DNA from: Hygrocybe punicea
Lineage: Eukaryota; Basidiomycota; Agaricomycetes; Agaricales; Hygrophoraceae
DNA: 64,000 nucleotides
Assembly: GCA_963556145.1 (NCBI GenBank)
Contig: OY744468.1
Coordinates: 5,952,001 to 6,016,000, forward strand
Direction of reading: 5' to 3'
The translations under genes and the position numbers were made by a program. The notes beneath the pieces are model-generated. The model did not search any database and was not told the origin of the DNA. It saw only the letters and a list, made by a program, of their open reading frames with translations. Numbering within the stretch: the stretch's first letter is position 1; each line of letters opens with the position of its first letter. Shown here piece by piece: positions 12,094 to 23,439 of this stretch.

Positions 12094-12639
12094 TGTCATA
12101 TCCCATGCAGCTCCGCCGGATTCCGACGAACTCCACTCCGGACTTTTCCGCCAACCCATCTTATCTTATCTTCTCGCGTACGTTATTGTTCTTCCCTTGT
12201 TAATTACTATTCTTCCCCATCTCCGTTTACTCCGACCTCCTTTTCTCTTCCTCCCCTTTGTTTACTTGTCACCATACATAGCAACCTTTTATGCCTTTTA
12301 TTTTCTTCCGAACTCCGGTCCTCTTTCCGGAGTTCATATTGTCTTCACGTCTCCAAGGACATGACAATTAGTTTACCAAGTATATAAACTAGAACTACAA
12401 TGTCCTGTAACTCCGTTCAGAAAATCAACTTGAGTTCCCTATTTCTTACCCACTCTCAAACTTAAGGCTTTCCCTTAAGCTCATTAATTATCTTAGTACT
12501 TAGTCCGGAACTCCGGACTAACTCCGCTCCGTCCACATCTTCTCAATACAACTTAAGGAAGTAGTGAACCTACTTCAAGAGTTGACGTCTCCGCTCCTCC
12601 GAAGAACTCCGATCCTTCCGGAGTTGCACGCCTCTAACA
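12094..12639 (+). repeat. 3' LTR of the Ty3 element
   Basis: 546 bp, same ends as the 5' LTR and about 99.4% identical by eye (three substitutions, no indels). It is followed by the target duplication ATCGG at 12640-12644. Confidence 0.95.
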
Positions 12640-12644
12640 ATCGG

Positions 12645-12945
12645 GAAGCCTACTGACTAAGGTCAATCGTGGGAACTGGGCATGTGACAGCCCAGGCACA
12701 TCTAATCCACCATTCAGGCATGCTTACTACATTCTCATTTGCCTATACACAGTACCAGCAAGCTCCAGGACCCCTGGCTCAGACATTCCCTCGTTCCGCA
12801 CTTGCTGGCTCATACAAGCTATCAGTGAGCTCTAGACTCCTTTCAGCCTTGGCTTGGGTGCTGCCATCAGTCAATCCATTCTCATTCACCTATACGAAGT
12901 CCCAGCGAGCTCAGTGTTCCATCATTTCTCATCCTTGGGCTCCAT
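12645..12945. repeat. Degenerate tandem repeat, right part of the split array
   Basis: Units like those at 4995-5636 resume here (GCCTATACACAGTACCAGC near 12739, CACCTATACGAAGTCCCAG near 12887). This confirms that the Ty3 element inserted inside the array. Confidence 0.65.
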
Positions 12946-13612
12946 CTTACATCACCCAATTCTTCCCTCCTTGGCATCCATATCTGTATGTACCATTTTT
13001 TTTGCACCTATTCTATTAACTCAAAAAGTGCTGTCAGATGGAGTTGACCTTCAAAACATTCCTCCTCAATAACTTTGTGATCACCTCCCCAAACGCAGGT
13101 CCCTTAGCTGCCTTCCCCAGTTCCTACAACTTTGTCTGCGACAATCCATCACCAGAATGGACCTATAAGACGAACTGGGCCCACAATGACTTTATACAGC
13201 TCCCATTTGTGCCCCGTTCAGTCTGATGGGATTATCCACTAATACAGCATCTAGTTTGTAATTACAAGTCGCTACCTATTGAACGCGTCGGTCTTCACTT
13301 CCAATTATCAGTTGCTGTCTAACAAAAATGGCGTGATCTTGAAACTGCTCTCTTTGTGGTTGCTCAGAAATTGCTGGCACGAGCCCCGGCCTTTTTTTCA
13401 CTTGAATTCAAATGTTTCCCCCTTCCACACATGGGTGAAAAAGACCAGAGATAGCGAGATGGAGGATCTGTTGCCAGCGCCGTGAGTTTGCCGTCATGCT
13501 CCACAGATTTTGGAATACCACCTGTTGTCTCTAGTTCTCAAATGAAGCCTTGTGAAGTCTCCACCATGCCTGTCAGACCCCACTCCAGGTAAATATAGCT
13601 AAACCTCAGTAT
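12946..13612. other. No gene seen
   Basis: Mixed-composition sequence with only short ORFs of 60-70 residues on the plus strand and no recognisable domain, repeat boundary or RNA gene. Confidence 0.4.
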
Positions 13613-14010
13613 TTTACCCTTTACCATGTATTCCCAGTGGGACAATGTGGAGTCCACATGGATAATATGAACAATCCGGACAATGTGGACTCCACATAAA
13701 AAGTCAAAATGCACCAGGTTTTTTGACTTTTTTGACTTTTTCTCCTTCAATATCAATGCTATTGCAAATATACAACCATATCCAGCATTTGAAACTTATA
13801 TGGCTTAGTTCAAGACTAATAGAAACTTTTATTTCTAGTGGGATTCCACATGGACTCCACATGGACTCCACATAAAAAGTCGAAATACACTGACTTTTTT
13901 TGACTTTTTTGACTTTTTCTCCTTCAATATCAATCCTAATGCTAATATAACACTATATCTAGCATTCTAAACTCATAGGGCTTGCTTGAAGACCAATAGA
14001 CCATTTTGTT
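13613..14010. repeat. Two tandem copies of a roughly 200-bp AT-rich unit; related inverted copy at 20515-20722
   Basis: The unit holds GTGGACTCCACATAAAAAGTC, a TTTTTTGACTTTTTTGAC stretch, CTCCTTCAATATCAAT and a tail like CAGCATTTGAAACTTATATGG. It occurs from about 13630 and again from about 13840. Its left end (TTTACCCTTTACC through CCCAGTGGGACAATGTGGAG, 13613-13656) reappears reverse-complemented at about 20680-20722. Confidence 0.6.
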
Positions 14011-14348
14011 CCCACCAAATTCCCACCCAAAAGTCAAGATTTTTCCATTGTTTTGCTTATATCTTACTTAAGACAACTGTTGTTAAGAACACAAAGTTGT
14101 TATTAGAGTCTACTATGGAACTCTCTCAGATATTACTCATAGAGCAAGATACCACTATGTGGTTCAACACAAATTCATAATATTCTCACATTTGTATATG
14201 TCTTGACTTGGTTTGAATACTACTGTAGGTGACTATTGAACTTAACTATCATTTCTCAGTTCTATACTGTGACAATGATTCCAAGTATTCTGATTGGAAT
14301 CCTTTATTTTGTTAGTAGTCTTTGGAATGCTTATACACAAGCATGTTC

Positions 14349-14859
14349 CAGTTATTTTAAAAACGATAGAGCACATTCCCCCAAAACATGGGTTCCAAAT
14401 ATGTAAGGCTCCACATTTTCTCGTGACCCAACACTGCCCGATTCTGGCATGAACTCCACAACCACAACGCCATGGACAACCACCAGCATATTTCCAAAGA
14501 GCAAAAGGATCTTATCATTCAGATGTCTTTTGCTGTAATAGGCGGCATGGGGCTGAGACCAAGGAGATAGGCATCTGCCATGCTACCTGGCCTGGCAGGA
14601 GCGAGATTGTTAAAGTTGTCTTCACTGTACATCATGGAATGGGGGTGTTAGTTCTAATGCAACCACCCAGTTGTCTCACTCATATATACATGAGCGAGCT
14701 CCACAGTGTTATTACTAGTAATCAATGAACTTGAACTCAAAAATGAGAACCGCCATACCAGTACAAATATGGTTGTGCCAACTAAAATTGTTGGGTGGGA
14801 ATTGTGGAGCCTTAACTAAAGTTCGCCGTGAGGGTGCTCTATCATTTTTAAAATAGCTG
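14349..14859. mobile_element. MITE-like element, 511 bp, 27-bp terminal inverted repeats
   Basis: The left end CAGTTATTTTAAAAACGATA continues GAGCAC; the reverse complement of the right end is CAGCTATTTTAAAAATGATA then GAGCAC. A second matching block, TAAGGCTCCACA, lies further in on both sides. No transposase ORF is present. The flanking duplication is not clear (possibly 2 bp). Confidence 0.65.
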
Positions 14860-15343
14860 TCAGCAAATGTCACCTGCAGTTAATCATTATGTTTTTAGTA
14901 ATTCACATCAATCTCATAGTCACTTTCATCTTCGCTTCATCTCCACCTTCATCTCCACCTTCACCTCCATCTTCACCTCCATCTTCACCTCCATTTTCAC
15001 CTTCATCTCTATCAAGCCAATACTCACTTATAGTTACCAACTCCTTGTCCATATTAATCCCATAAGTATCTTCACCTTCACCTTCACCTTCACCTTCACC
15101 TTCACCTTCACCTCCAACTTCATCTCCAATGAACACATGAACTGACACTAGCACTGGGACGGAATTCCAGAGTTCTCAGTATATTCATGAATATGTTTAC
15201 CCACACATTTGTAAACACCTTCCTCCCACTATGTCCAACAGCAATATCCAACAGCAACAGCAATAGCAACAACAGCAACAACAGCAACAACAGCAACAAC
15301 AGCAACAACAACAACAACAGCAACAACAACAACAACAGCAACA
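14860..15343. repeat. Microsatellites (CTTCAC)n and (CAA/CAG)n
   Basis: CTTCACCTCCAT/CTTCACC repeats fill about 14925-15120, and CAACAG/CAACAA repeats about 15240-15343. Poly-Leu, poly-Cys and Glu/Gly-rich ORFs read here are repeat translations. Confidence 0.85.
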
Positions 15344-16220
15344 TGGCTCATCAGTGTCTTTGATATCATTGGTGCCTGTACCCATCTTGACTTTACTTTT
15401 CCCACCTTTGATAGAGTTGATTTCTATGTTAGCAATAGACATATGGACTTGCACTGGAAAAGGAGTCACCTATTACAGTCTGAGTACATTCACCAACACA
15501 TTCACCAACACATTTTCCTTTACCTGTTTTTTGAGAACTTATTCTGTTTGCAAACACAACATGACGTGCATGAACTATTCCAAGTTCCTAATGGTCATTC
15601 TTTTGAGAATCAACTCAAATCCTTCCAACCATGCCTTCAGCCACTCACATATCTTGAACACAAGTTGTTTAATATCTTTGAATCCCACATATAAAGACAA
15701 ATTATCTGAGTATTGAATGCTTGCTTGTAGTGTGGCCTTCCATTTCTATTATTCTCCACCACCACTGAGTTTGATGCAGACCCTCATTTAGTAGCCCAAC
15801 ACATCTTCACATTGTTTTACTTTCCTCATCTGACTATGAGAAAGCCCATTTGTGCAGTAAACAGGTTCATTGTTTTAGCACAGGTATTAAAAGGAGTTGC
15901 AGGTAACCCTATAACCCCTGTGTATTTTAATAATACTAGTACATATTTAAAATTAAATAGAGAACAGGTCAAAGTGCACCACCCAGTAGACAAGACAAGA
16001 AAAAGAAGAACTCACTGATGCAGTGAGGGACCAGCTCCCCACTGCTTTCATTGTTTCTGCATCTCCTCCTGGTCACCATTGGTGCCCTGCCAGTGTTAGA
16101 TGATGGTGGTGTTGGCACACGAATAGCCATATATTGGAGCTTGTCCCTGTCCAGCTTGAGGAAACAAGTCCATATGAAATTTGGACGTTGTGTGGTACAA
16201 TCAGAGTAACAAAAATTTAC
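15344..16220. other. No gene seen
   Basis: AT-rich. A plus-strand ORF of 120 residues (15354-15716) has hydrophobic stretches but no known motif, and its codons look like the surrounding noncoding DNA. Confidence 0.35.
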
Positions 16221-16627
16221 AGTATTTTATCTATAGAGTTATAGGTGAATTGTTCATTTCAGTCACTCCAACCTGTACGATGAATATCTCCATGACCAAT
16301 GATTGGATTTATATGATTGTAAAGAGAAACTTGTTCTATTTTCAAGGACTACAAGCCTCCAACTGCATTTTCTATACTTTTGACTTTAACAGATGATTGT
16401 AACCTTGATTGTAACCTCATTTGTATAAAGGTCATTTGTATATAATTCTCCTTCATAACTTTGAGATGCAAAAAAATCTGGGATGGGGACTTGTAGTCCT
16501 TGAAAAATGGAACAATTTTCTCTCTACAATCATATAAATCCAAGCATTGGTTGTGGAGATATTCATTGTACAAGTTGGAGTGACTGAAATGAACAATTCA
16601 CCTATAACTCTATAGATAAAATACTTT
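16221..16627. mobile_element. Foldback (long inverted repeat) element, arms about 140 bp
   Basis: The left arm (16221-16360, starting AGTATTTTATCTATAGAG) is matched in reverse by 16487-16627 (ending CTCTATAGATAAAATACTTT), with a loop of about 125 bp. Matches include TGAATTGTTCATTTCAGTCA and its complement. There is no coding capacity; this is a non-autonomous hairpin element. Confidence 0.8.
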
Positions 16628-16764
16628 GAAAATGTAAATGCCTAGAAAGATAGCCCTCTGAAGGTAGACAAACTTTCCCTCCAAAACTATGTGAATTGGT
16701 GCAGTATTTCACCAGTTATTATTTTTACCTGTGTCCTTTGATTTTAAAATATTTATTTTTAAAA

Positions 16765-17210
16765 GGGTAGTTCTATTTGGCACCCTGCACCCAACTTCCC
16801 ATGCACCCCTTACCTTATATAGTGGTAGCTAAGTGAAATACATCCAATGAATCAGAGTCCTGTTGGTGATAAAATCATAGAAAATCATAGATGAGTAAGT
16901 TTATACTTCTAGGTGTTCATAGAAAAATAATGCTTTGCTTTGATTGAATAGTTGCTTAAAAATAAAGAACTTATCTGGAATTGATGCCTATATCTAAACA
17001 CCAACTGACCAGAATTTGACAAGAATTAGTTTTTGCATGTCTTAGTCTTTACACTACATAGATAAATTTTCAGTCATTTTATCACCAGTAGAACTTGAGT
17101 TAAAATTGATTAGTCAAAATTATTTTACATAGCTGGCACCTTATAAGGCAAGGGGTGCGTGGGAAGTTGGGTGCACCCTGGGGAGCCAAATAAAACAATT
17201 TTTTTTTAAA
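16765..17210. mobile_element. MITE-like element with inverted repeats of about 55 bp
   Basis: The left end has TGCACCCAACTTCCCATGCA then CCCCTTACCTTATA; the reverse complement of the right end has TGCACCCAACTTCCCACGCA then CCCCTTGCCTTATA. The interior is AT-rich and noncoding. The exact edges and target duplication lie in T/A runs and are uncertain. Confidence 0.7.
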
Positions 17211-17213
17211 TGT

Positions 17214-17980
17214 CATCATTTATGAAAATCACAATAAAATGAAAATTATAATATTAATCCACAATATTTATTTATTATTTATTATTAATCCATTAATGAA
17301 TACAGACAGAGGGGGGAGAAAGTGGGAGATGGGAGAAGGGAGATGAGAGAAGGAGGAGGGAGGGAGAGACAATATGATGTGAGGGGGAACAGGGGAGGAG
17401 AGGTGTTGGCTCTGTGATTGGAGGGTGGCTGCCATGATGCTGCCATCATTGTCATCCCGTTGTTGTTGTCTCCATCCTCGTTGTTGCCCTCAGACCTGTT
17501 CCTGTCGTTGTCATTGCCATCCTGTCATCTCTCTCCTCGGCTCACCTATGTGGGGGTGGGGGCAACAGCAATGGGATAGTCAGTATATCAACAAAACTCA
17601 CAGAAGGGTGTGGGTGAACCACCCACACCTGGTGCGCCACCTGTTCTCTGTCATCTCTGACTGTGTAATCCTTGCTGCCATCATCCCATGCCATTCCTGT
17701 CCCCTCACGTTCACCATCTTCATAGTTCTCCATCGTCTTCCTGGTCCCCATCTCCCTCGTCCCTATTTCTGTTCTTGCGGTCACAGTCTAGCTAGCCTAC
17801 CTAGAGGGCAAGGGCAGCACAGTAGTCAGTAGATAATATTATATGAGTGAAAAGTAAACTCACTGTAGGGTGTGAGTGAACCACCCACACCCGGTGCATC
17901 TCCCGTCTGCTCCATCTTCCCTCACATCACCATCATCTGCGTTGGCCACCATCTGAGGCCGCAGATCTTTTTCATTTTGG
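17214..17980. other. Low-complexity region with two hairpin cassettes
   Basis: A purine-rich block (17290-17410) is followed by Thr/His/Cys-coding trinucleotide-like sequence. Two related blocks, each GTCAGTA...AAACTCAC...GGGTGTGGGTGAACCACCCACACC (broken here by dots), lie near 17578-17640 and 17828-17910. The inner GGGTGTG/CACACCC arms form a hairpin. The 80-135-residue ORFs here are not convincing genes. Confidence 0.5.
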
Positions 17981-17984
17981 CCGT

Positions 17985-19890
17985 TGGAGTAGTGGGACCT
18001 GGCAGTCACGTGACTGGGTTCCCACGGTTGACCTAGTTAGTAGCCTTCCTGATGTAGTAGAGAGACCCATTCCTATCCTATCCAGTCGACTTCCACCTCG
18101 AGTCCTGCGTGAGCCCCCGGAGAGGTACCTCGGTACCTCTCCATCGTGGTGATGAGAGTGTTTTCGACTCACTGCTTTCTTTTTCTGGACTTTCTCCTCT
18201 TTTTGCCTTTCTTTGCTGGATTTTCTCGCGAGACGACTCTTTTCGGCCTCACCACCCCCTGCTGCGCGACGGCGGATTTTCTCTTCATTCACAGCCATAC
18301 ATCAATCGCGCTACCCCCCGGCACTCTCGCTCAGTCCACCAGGGCCCCGCGTCGACCATCGTTGACCCAGAGACGCGGACTCGACCCTTTTCGAGCACCC
18401 AAAAGCCCCAGGCCGCGTCACCCGCGTCCACGCCCGGTTTTTTCTTCTCAGACCCAGGACGGCCTCTCAAGCCTTCCTTGGACGTCTTACGGCCCCCGTT
18501 CTGCCCCACGTCGTCCATTTTTGACGCCCAACGGCCACCCGCGTACAGCCGCGTCACCACCTTTCGACCCCCCATATTTTAGCATTCCCCAGCCCCACAC
18601 GTATCCATCTCGGTCCCTACATCCACGCTCGACGACCCGGTGCTTACATCCTGCCCAGAAGAACCCCCCACCGCGCTTCGTTGCCCCAAACGAAGCCGTC
18701 CCGCCCTTTTGGTCACCCCACGGATCTGCCACATCACCACTTTTAGACCCCCGTTTCTCGTCACCCCCACCCCTACATGGACTCATTCGACTCCCGGCAT
18801 CATCGTTCCACCGGCCAGGACCCCCCGTTCCCCTTCGTTGCACCAAACGAACCCCCGCCGTCACCTCCAGACACCCCAGCCCCGCGCCACGTCACCATCG
18901 CGCGGCTCCATTCCGCCAACGTAGCCGGCCCCAGGTTGACTCACGACACTCGCGGCCCACCCGTTCACCATCCCGGAGCACCCCACCTGCCTCCAATACC
19001 ACGAACGGACCGTGCCCACCACCCCCAGACCCCCACCGCGTTCCGCCACGTCACCACCCCCCGGCCGGTTTCTTGCACCATGCCCGGCCCCGCGAGCCCT
19101 CGTTCAGCTCCCCGTGGCCCCGTTCTCGACCGTGGTGACTACCAAGGACAACCCAACGGCACCATGTACCCCATGCTGACCCAACGAACCGCCGCGATCC
19201 CTTCGCGTGATACGCCTACCCCCTTCGCGTCGAGATACTATGCCCTCGTTAGTACAACCCTATGCCCTATCATTTATTATAGCTTTTATCACAGTCTCGT
19301 CCCCGTTCCCCCCCACCTCTGGATGTCGATTAAAGTCTACCTACGAGCCGTCACTACACTTGTTCATACACCTGTTCACCTAGTTCCACCAACACCGTTA
19401 CATTTTCGATCACCAGAACTTGCACGCTGCACTGAGTACTTGCCAGAGCAATTCAAGCGATTTTGGATCTTGCGTCGTAAGCCCTAACCCTCGCGAGGAA
19501 GGCATTCGGAGAGTTTGAGATTGAGAGAGGAGTTCTATAGAGTCTGGTCATCTACCGCCCCCTGCGCGAGGACGACTTCCCGCTTCACGATATAAGGCCC
19601 TGGCCTTGAGTCAAGGCTTTCTGAGGGACTGGGAGTTGTGGCTTTAGAGTTTTTTGGTCAGTTTCGTTTGTTTTGTGTTCTTTTCTGTAGCAGTTGGCGA
19701 CGAGGGCGTCGCCATGAGGAAAAGGGGCACTTGGAGTAGTGGGACCTGGCAGTCACGTGACTGGGTTCCCACGGTTGACCTAGTTAGTAGCCTTCCTGAT
19801 GTAGTAGAGAGACCCATTCCTATCCTATCCAGTCGACTTCCACCTCGAGTCCTGCGTGAGCCCCCGGAGAGGTACCTCAGTACCTCTCCA
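17985..19890 (+). mobile_element. TRIM-like LTR element, copy 1
   Basis: Two 159-bp direct repeats (17985-18143 and 19732-19890) begin TGGAGTAGTGGGACC and end GTACCTCTCCA. The target duplication is CCGT (17981-17984 and 19891-19894). After the first repeat comes TCG, then TGGTGATGAGAG (18147-18158), a tRNA primer-site-like sequence. Before the second is a purine tract ATGAGGAAAAGGGGCACT. No reverse transcriptase or integrase is present, so it depends on another element. The LTR holds the palindrome CAGTCACGTGACTG and a stem GGAGAGGTAC/GTACCTCTCC near its end. The interior is a C-rich array of diverged units of roughly 100 bp sharing CGTTGC-CCCAAACGAA and CCACGTCACCA. Confidence 0.88.
18152..19487 (+). 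pseudogene. Pro/Arg/Ser-rich reading frame of TRIM copy 1, one frameshift
   Basis: ATG at 18152 lies in the primer-site region. The frame starts with a hydrophobic stretch (MRVFSTHCFLFLDFLLFLPFF, given here in short) and then becomes a low-complexity Pro/Arg/Ser/Thr protein. It breaks in a run of C near 19070, where copy 2 has one C fewer. After that site the same protein continues in another frame to the stop after FWILRRKP (19487). Whether it is translated is unknown; the long frame could follow from C-rich repeats alone. Confidence 0.35.
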
Positions 19891-19894
19891 CCGT

Positions 19895-20514
19895 TGTGTT
19901 GTGGACGTTGAGGTGGGTGTGGGCACGGGCGTGCATGTGGACCCGGGCATGAGCGTGGGCGTGAGCTGGGTACTGCCATAGTCAGTAAACAAAAAAAATG
20001 TGAAAAAACATACTGATGCAGTGGGGCCCCACCTCTGCTGCTTCTGTTGTCGCTGGACTGGTCCCCTCCTTCGCTGTTGGCATCCCACATCACTGTGGCA
20101 GCTTTAGCCCTTGTTTGTTGTGGGCGTGGTGACGTTGGGGTTGGCCTGTATCAGAGTAGTCAGTCGCACATAATAATAATAAAAAAGAATATAATGAAGC
20201 AGGGCACATACTAGCCCCCATATCTCCTATCATTGCTGAGCTTGTCCGGTGTCGATCCGGGCATTGGACGTTGGGCGTTGGACGTTGGGCGTTTGGTGTT
20301 GCTGGTTTGGTTGACGCATCTTGTTGACTCCCATGTGACGTTCACGCGTTCCCAAATTGGTCCGTGCACCAAACAGAGGTATATAAGCCTCCGAAACCTC
20401 ACATATTTACTCTGGGGCATTCCCCCTTTAGTAATTGATAATGATAAGTTATTACAATAGTAATAAGATAAATAAGTTATAAAAATAGATGGTTTACAGT
20501 AATTAATAATGATT
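19895..20514. other. Low-complexity cassette region, no gene
   Basis: GTG/GGGC-rich sequence that continues the region left of the TRIM, with a hairpin block near 20020 (CAGTGGGGCCCCACCTCTGC) and GTCAGTA plus AATAATAATAA runs near 20160-20190. A TATATAAG motif stands at about 20381. No protein-coding gene is supported. Confidence 0.4.
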
Positions 20515-20722
20515 TTCAAGTAGATTCCACATGGAGTATATGTGGACAAAATCCATGTGGAATCCACATGGACTCCACATGTCCATGTGGAATCCACACA
20601 GAATTAACCTGGAGTGGGAGTGAATTTTTGGGTGGCAAAATGTCAATTTGGCTGTGATGGAATTCATGTGGAATCCACCTGGACTCCACACTGTCCCACT
20701 GGGAATACGTGGTAAAGGGTAA
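20515..20722. repeat. CCACATGGACTCCACATG repeats; inverted relative of the 13.6-kb repeat
   Basis: Several overlapping palindromic pieces of ATGTGGAATCCACATGGACTC type. The right end, GTCCCACTGGGAATACGTGG and onward, is the reverse complement of 13613-13656. Confidence 0.6.
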
Positions 20723-20814
20723 AGAGCTCCAACTTTGGGTGGATTACCAGGTCCCATACAAAATCCCTGGCATACTTGGGTCAGTTAGTCCAACGATCAA
20801 ACCTTTCTGGTGCT

Positions 20815-23365
20815 CATTGACATACAATCTGTAGATTGGTGTCTGGCAAGGTGGCATTTTGTGCAGACATGGGCATAATTGCATTTACCCCCATTGTTGG
20901 GGCATTTTCCATCGTTCCAATGGCAGCAAGGATCATGCTTGTGGAAAGGCTGTCTGTCAGACCTGACGTCTCCTCAGTGGTCGCGTAAACCGTTCCATGA
21001 CTGGATCCAGTGTAATTGAAGGTCGGTGAACTCGTGGATGTCAGTGAGCAGGAGGTCCCATCGCTGTGCGACATGGATACAGGATTCCTTTGTCAAAAAG
21101 GATGATCCTTTGATGCTGATTGTTCAGGAGTGCAGCAAAGAGCCCAGAGATATACTTGCTATACTTCCAGAGCTCACTGTGTCATAGTGGAAAGACATAG
21201 ATGGTGGCTTCAACTGTGGGTTCCCAAGCTGTGATCCATTCTCTGTGTGAAGTGACAGTTTTGGCAGCTGTAGTGCTTCCAATAGAGATCTCCGAGGGGC
21301 CAATCTGTTCAGGTTGTTTGGGATCTGACACTGAAAAGAGTCCAGAGAGAATGTGGTCAAGGTTGACAGATCTTCCTGATACAAAGTTTGTCCGTTCGGT
21401 AACTGAAAATTGAGAGCAGTTGGGAGAGTTGAGGATTGAGTTGACAGTGAATTTTACATCCCTTGTGTAGTTTTCAAGAGAGGCCCTAACTTCTTGGAGT
21501 AAAACGGGGAGTTCTGTAGGATGGATCAATTGCCTGATGACCCATGGTAGAAGAGAGACATTGACCCTCCATTTTGGAAGTAGTGTTGGGGAAGTTCGGT
21601 TTGGTCCGGTTTGGGGCCTTTTTGCCCAAACCGGAAACCGAATGGTCCGGTTTTCCACCCAAAGTCCCCAAACCAGACCGAAACCGATGCAAACGGTTTG
21701 CATCGGTTCGGTTTCGGTCCAAACGCGGTCTGAACCGCGGACCGCTAGTGCTCAGTGCCCCTGCACCATTCTGACCTCGCAACAGTGCTGCGCACGTCAA
21801 TTGACGTGGCCAGCCTGTTTGCGAGGTGAGATTGGGGTGCTGGGGTGCTGGCACACCCTGCGCCGGCATTGAGCCGCACGCGGGCTTCTCCATGGGTGTC
21901 CCGACGCGTCACACGCGTTGTACATGCGATGTGGGTTGACCGCGTTGGCCGTTTTCGGTGGACGCGTGATGGTGGTGGTGGTGGTGGTGGTGGTGGTGCC
22001 CCACGCGTCATACGCGTTGTGCACGCGACGACGGCTGGGCCGCTTTGGTTGTTTTCGGCGGACGCGTGGTGGTGGTGGCATAGGAGCCTCTTCGCGAGGG
22101 TGTCCGGACGCGTCATACGCGTTGTACACACGACGACGGCCGGGTTGACCCCGCGTTGGCCTTCCTCGGTGGTGTTAGTGTTGCGTGGTGGTGGTGGTAC
22201 GGTGCCGCGTTCTATAATGGACGAATAAATCAGTGAAAAAATGAATAAAGGTACATACCACGAAGGAGCGGGGTGGATGCACCACCCCTGCTGCTCTTCC
22301 ACCTTGTTGACTCCACCCCATTCACGTACGTTTGGCGCGCGTTTTGAACGCGTTTGGCGTGGCGCTGGGGGTGGGCCGTGGGCGTTGCTGTGGGCGCGTC
22401 CGGCGTGGCGTTGACGGTGGTTGTAACCGTCGCCGTTGTCGTTGCCGTTGTCGTGGTCGTTGTCGTGGTGGTGGTGGTGGTGGTGGTGGTGGTGGTGGTG
22501 GCCGTGGTGCATCAACCTGTAATTTGTAAATGCGTTAGTTAAGTTCGAATAAATAAAAATAAAAAACATACGCGGGCGGCAGGGAGTACCCCGCCGCCCG
22601 TTTTGTCGACCTCGGGTGCTCCATCGTCTTCGTTTGGCGTATATCGGGGGTGTTGTTGGTGGGGTTGGTGACTTTGGGTGACTTTCGAAGTCAGCCATGT
22701 AGCCGACTTTGGACTGTCGGTTTGCGGTTCAAACTGAGTTTGAAACCGTTTCGGCCCGTGGCTAAATCTCCAAACCGGAGACTGAACGGTTCGGTCTCAG
22801 CCGAAATTTCCCAAACCGAAACCGAAACCGGCGGTTTCGGTTCGGTCTAAACCGGGTTTGGGTCGGTCTGAGACCGAACTTCCCCAACACTATTTGGAAG
22901 GTGAGTGTTTTCTTCGTTTTCACTGTCATCTGTTCCAATGGTGTGCTTAGTCGCTCTAGCAGTGTCCCTCAACCCCAAAGGCTCATCGTGCTCTCTGAGA
23001 ACTCTGGGTGAGATTGTTTGGTTGGTTCTCGTTTCTCAGTTCTCAATCTCTTGGATCTTATCATTAGATTTACCCAGCGGGTTTTTTGCTTCAGCTCAGG
23101 CAAGACCTCTACTTCAGAATTTATTGATGTCATTGAGCATCCTTCAATACGATTGAAAAGCTCCTCTGGTCGCATAATCATCGTCTTGGTTCAAGGGCAG
23201 AATGAGCATGAGGTCAAGTATGCTATTCCCACTTCTGTATTCTTGGACAATTTTGTTGCAGTCACTTCTGACCTTCACTGCCAATGAGGCAGTGGCAAGT
23301 CCCCCATTATGGGATGAGCTTTGCATTTGCATTTGTAGTTCAACAGACTCTTCATCACAAGTCAT
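20815..23365 (-). pseudogene. Gag-like gene with zinc-knuckle tail, frameshifted and cut by a hAT element
   Basis: The minus-strand reading starts at MTCDEESVEL (23365), shifts frame near 23150-23180 (into LFNRIEGCSM) and again near 22990, and runs to ENTHLPKWRVNV. The hAT element 21581-22892 splits it exactly at HLPKW. It resumes with VSLLPWVIRQLIHPTE and a Ser/Thr-rich part to about 21182. Further frames give ELWKYSKYISGLFAALLNNQ (about 21090-21160), VAQRWDLLLTDIHEF and finally PCCHWNDGKCPNNGGKCNYA followed by HVCTKCHLARHQSTDC (about 20820-20935). The tail is Cys/His-rich, of the kind seen in retroelement-like proteins of mushrooms; this family assignment is inference. There are at least three frame breaks besides the insertion. 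An apparent promoter lies upstream at 23440-23705. Confidence 0.55.
21581..22892 (-). mobile_element. hAT-type non-autonomous element, copy A (1312 bp)
   Basis: The ends are TAGTGTTGGGGAAGTTCGGT and its near-exact inverse. The 8-bp target duplication TTTGGAAG is perfect (21573-21580 and 22893-22900). TAGTGTTG ends with an 8-bp duplication are diagnostic of the hAT superfamily. There is no transposase. On the minus strand the interior is gene-like, with two introns (22517-22571, 55 nt, and 22212-22258, 47 nt; donors GTATGT, acceptors TTACAG and TTATAG), each preceded by a G/C hairpin. It also has (GTG)n runs and an ACGTCAATTGACGT palindrome at 21794-21807. It retains many CG dinucleotides, so it is younger than copies C and E. 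Confidence 0.92.
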
Positions 23366-23439
23366 GAAATTTCAGATTGATGGGAGGTACGACAGTGAAA
23401 GAATGTGGAGAAGAAAGACAACTGGAAATGAGAGGTAAA

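Larger units (their letters stand above)
5642..12639 (+). mobile_element. Ty3/Gypsy LTR retrotransposon, chromovirus type, full length but coding-defective
   Basis: Two 546-bp direct repeats (5642-6187 and 12094-12639) begin TGTCATATCC and end CTCTAACA. They are flanked by an exact 5-bp target duplication ATCGG (5637-5641 and 12640-12644). Between them lie gag with a zinc knuckle, then protease, reverse transcriptase, RNase H, integrase and a C-terminal chromodomain in Ty3 order, then a polypurine tract. By eye the LTRs differ at three sites, so insertion was recent. The coding region nevertheless has at least three stop codons and several indels, so this copy cannot make its own proteins and was probably moved by a sister element. 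A further antisense gene lies between pol and the polypurine tract. I did not recognise a clear tRNA primer site after the 5' LTR. Confidence 0.95.

Noticed and set aside
22440..22510. His-rich and other homopolymer protein frames (also poly-Leu at 15120-15344, poly-Gln/Ala at 42545-42845)
   Set aside because: They are translations of GTG/CAC, CAA/CAG and related trinucleotide arrays, open in several frames and on both strands.
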